DNA of 64,000 nt from Adiantum capillus-veneris. Its lineage: Eukaryota; Streptophyta; Polypodiopsida; Polypodiales; Pteridaceae. Both the position numbers and the translations under genes were made by a program. The notes under the pieces are model-generated. The model saw only the letters and a program-made list of their open reading frames with translations, made no database searches and was not told where the DNA came from. The DNA is taken from NCBI GenBank assembly GCA_014529385.2, contig CM043942.1:23880991-23944990 (forward strand), read 5' to 3'. Shown in pieces: positions 61,209 through 64,000 of the stretch (position 1 is the stretch's first letter; every line of letters starts with the position of its first letter).

Positions 61209-61842
61209 GATTACTGCATTGTAAACATAGATGAAACCCAACAACTTACTATGTAGTAGGATTTGTCTCACTTAGTTTTGATGTACTTGTGTATTGCCCA
61301 TGGGAACTAAGCCTAGCAATCATTTTTTAAATAAAAAATCCACTTATTAGCAAAATTGGGGTAATAAAGTATGGCAAGTTCTCTTTGCAAGCGGCTATGA
61401 AGTGAGGAGAGCTCTTTTATAATCAACTAATCTTGCAATCTGGTAATCCAAAATTAAGTTCCATCAGGTGTACTGATTTTCTCTTCTCTTGCTCAATCTC
61501 TACGTTGTGATTACTGCATTGTAAACATAGATGAAACCCAACAACTTACTATGTAGTAGGATTTGTCTCACTTAGTTTTGATGTACTTGTGTATTGCCCA
61601 TGGGAACTAATCCTAGCAATCATTTTTTAAATAAAGAATCCACTTATTAGCAAAATTGGGGTAATAAAGTATGGCAAGTTCTCTTTGCAAGAGGCTATGA
61701 AGTGAGGAGAGCTCTTTTATAATCAACTAATCTTGCAATCTGGTAATCCAAAATTAAGTTCCAATAGGTGTACTGATTTTCTCTTCTCTTGCTCAATCTC
61801 TATGTTCCATCAGGTGTACTGATTTTCTCTTCTCTTGGCAAA
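61209..61842. repeat. 300-bp tandem duplication plus partial third unit
   Basis: 61209-61508 and 61509-61808 are near identical (about five differences by eye). A partial third unit of about 34 bp (GTTCCATCAGGTGTACTGAT onward) follows at about 61804-61837. No coding sequence. Confidence 0.93.
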
Positions 61843-62384
61843 GGATCGTGTCTATGTTGTGAAAGTATCAATCTATTATTTTGGTGAATGCTAATCTTTC
61901 AATAAGAGGCTGACCTCAGGTCTTAAGAGAAGCTATCATATTGTTTATGTGCATCATTTGATGACTACAAAATGAAGGATCATGATTTGTGGTAACTTCA
62001 ATTAGGTTTTAATCGTCTAGTTTTGTTCTCACAATCCTAGCATATCATCTCCTTAATTTTTGAATCATTCCAAGCTCATGTGACTGAGAAAACATCAAGT
62101 GAATAATTGGTGTGAGGATTGACTATATGCCTAACGATTGATTGTTGGTTGTTGATTCATGAGTGCTCTCATGTATCTTCTTGTCTATGTCTACTCCATT
62201 GTGATTGACGCCAACACGTCTTCGTGCCCCATGTCGGTTGCTTTACTGAGTAGTATTGACATTGAGTGTGCTAGTGCCAAATAGCTATGCTATGTCTGGC
62301 ATGGCAATCCACAATAGTGACAAAACACCTCTAATGGGTTGCACCATTTATGATAACGTCTGTGCTTCCATCTATATGGTAGTG

Positions 62385-62790
62385 ATGTGAGTGAACACAC
62401 TTACGACCATTGGAAAGGGGTAAAAGGAAACACACCTGGAAACACACACATGCATCTCTATAGCTCAAATGGAATCACAACACCTTGATCCACAAGAACA
62501 AACACACCAAATGACAAAACTTTACAGCAAACACTTGTATGCACACACCTAAGCCCACAATCACACACAAAAGCAAAGCTTATTGCATATTAACCATCAC
62601 AAATACTTTCCAATTCTCAACCAAAAGCACAACACCTCTCTCTTCCTCCCTCTTTGTACACACACCAATTGGTTCAGGGGGCTCACACATAGCCTACAAC
62701 ACCAACACTTTTGCAAAAGAGAAGAGAAAGAAAAAGGGATGGGGGAGACAATACCAGAGACGATGCAATTAAAGCTTTCTTCTTTTCCAA
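62385..62790 (+). repeat. dispersed repeat, copy 2
   Basis: Diverged copy of 16060-16440 with the same order of phrases (GGAAACACACC, ATGCATCTCTATAG, CAACACC, CCACAAGAA, CACCTCTCTCT). The match seems to extend to the GGCTATGGT phrase near 62800 (GGCTATGGT near 16414). Confidence 0.4.
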
Positions 62791-64000
62791 CAAGTGATTG
62801 GCTATGGTGGACTATACACAAGAAGGCTCTCATAGAGATCTGTCTCCTTTTCTATCTTTCTTGCAACTTGAAAAGGCAGTAGTTTTACAAAAATTAAAAT
62901 ATCTTCCAAACAGTGCCGAATTAGCTTATATGCGTGAGATGCAACAATGTTCGAAACAATGTTTTCCTTTAGAGACAGCAAGACATTTCTAGGAAAAACA
63001 AGTTTTGTAAAAAGATTATAGAACCGGACTTTTTGGTTGTCCTCATGCAAGAAAGTTGAGCCATACATCACAAACCACATGGGCTTCACTCCTCCACTTG
63101 CTCTTCATGTCCTAAGATGCTTTTCACATGAAGGACCTTCTTTAAAGCATCAAATCTCCACCTTGGTCCACATAGCCGTATAAGTCATACACATCACGAA
63201 ATCTTCCATTGGCATTGGGTCTTCACACATGCTTTGACATTTGGACATACATCTATAAGCACCTTTGGCATTGCTTTCCATGCTTTTTGGCATCGATAAT
63301 TTTTAGTTGCACCACCATTGAGACACTTTTTTCCGTCACTAGGAGGTTTTCTCCCCACACCTCCCCCCCCAACACCCACATGCTTTATATATGTTCTCCC
63401 ATCACTCTTGGGCTATCTTATCTTATATTAGCACGCTAAGTAATGAGCTTCTTCTCCATCTCCAAGATGTGTGTGCACTCGTGCAACCCTACTCCAACTA
63501 TTGGTATTAGAGTATGTTGCATCCTCTTGAGCATAGTTGCTAGCATCACCAGCATCGCTTGCTCACTTTCTTCAATTTGGGTGAGCTTTGGTGAGAGTCA
63601 ATAGGTTGATAAATACTTTGGGTAGGCTAGGATGTGCTCTGATTATTTATTTGAGCTCATTTTGGCCTCCATTTCCAATACTACAGTTCTTGTGCATGCA
63701 ATTTTGTCCTTTTGTGCAAAAGTTTTTCCATTGCAAATTTCTACATGACACATCTTTGACAATCTATTTTTGGTTTGTGCTTCATAGCATGAATAGTTTT
63801 AACTCATTTTGGGCATTTTAATCAGGTTTAGTCTTTCACTATGTTTGAGAGCATTGATTATTTTCAAGATGTTGACAATGGAGACAACCATTAATTGTGG
63901 GCTTACATGATGCAACATGTACCTATTTCCAAGCGTGAATGGAACTTTGTTAAAGTTTTTGATGTACGCTCAGGTTTTATGGATCTAGGTTTTGTGGTGG

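Larger units (their letters stand above)
58671..64000. other. no gene recognised
   Basis: Short frames only. 59157-59366 and 60200-61130 read coding-like phrases for short distances, but no domain could be named and stops are frequent. It contains the 300-bp tandem repeat (61209-61842) and the dispersed repeat copy (62385-62790). A purine tract at 61133-61144 (AGAGGGGGGAG) could mark an old LTR element end, but no partner LTR is visible within the window. Confidence 0.35.

Noticed and set aside
61209-61808. Possible adjacent LTR pair or LTR-LTR junction
   Set aside because: There is no internal sequence, primer site or target duplication; a tandem duplication explains it.

Overview
The window looks like nuclear DNA of a large-genome land plant. 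It holds one intron-containing host gene for a cell-wall enzyme and then about 58 kb of LTR retrotransposons, many nested, with LINE and older Ty3/gypsy debris. CT/GA and GT/CA dinucleotide tracts are unusually dense. A fern or similar lineage is possible, but I cannot fix the species from sequence alone.

Region by region: 1-5283 carries a complete five-exon pectin methylesterase gene (411 codons) on the + strand. Its fourth intron is packed with inverted microsatellite modules. 5284-8392 is non-coding apart from a tRNA-like inverted pair. 8393-11030 is a degenerate LINE (ORF1 with zinc knuckle, endonuclease start). 11372-11996 is an unrecognised minus-strand coding remnant. 13240-15030 is a decayed Ty3/gypsy pol 3' part (RNase H edge to integrase). 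19245-23364 is a minus-strand Ty1/copia element with both LTRs, truncated just after the RT YVDD motif. 24560-26350 is a minus-strand LTR fragment of the gypsy family described next. 26354-26843 is a large imperfect palindrome.

26844-47774 is one Ty3/gypsy element (gag, protease, RT, RNase H, integrase) broken by two later insertions. A 3.9-kb copia derivative (26901-30839) sits in its 5' LTR, with a 5-bp target duplication and nearly identical LTRs. A 10.2-kb tRNA-Asp-primed LTR element (33477-43650) sits inside its protease codons. 48522-58665 is a second ~10.1-kb element of the same general kind as that 10.2-kb insertion, with a clean 5-bp target duplication. 58671-64000 is non-coding or unrecognised, with a 300-bp tandem duplication.

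The most unusual content is the pair of ~10-kb LTR elements. Both start TGTTAAC, both have a tRNA-Asp-type primer site, and both encode gag-like and two successive retropepsin-like segments plus a W[VI]PK-rich tail, but no reverse transcriptase, RNase H or integrase that I can see. The young copia derivative is a second kind of non-autonomous element: a single open 595-codon frame made of gag, protease and an RNase-H-edge remnant with the integrase and RT core deleted. Both types would need proteins from other elements. All domain assignments come from reading the sequence; no database search was run.
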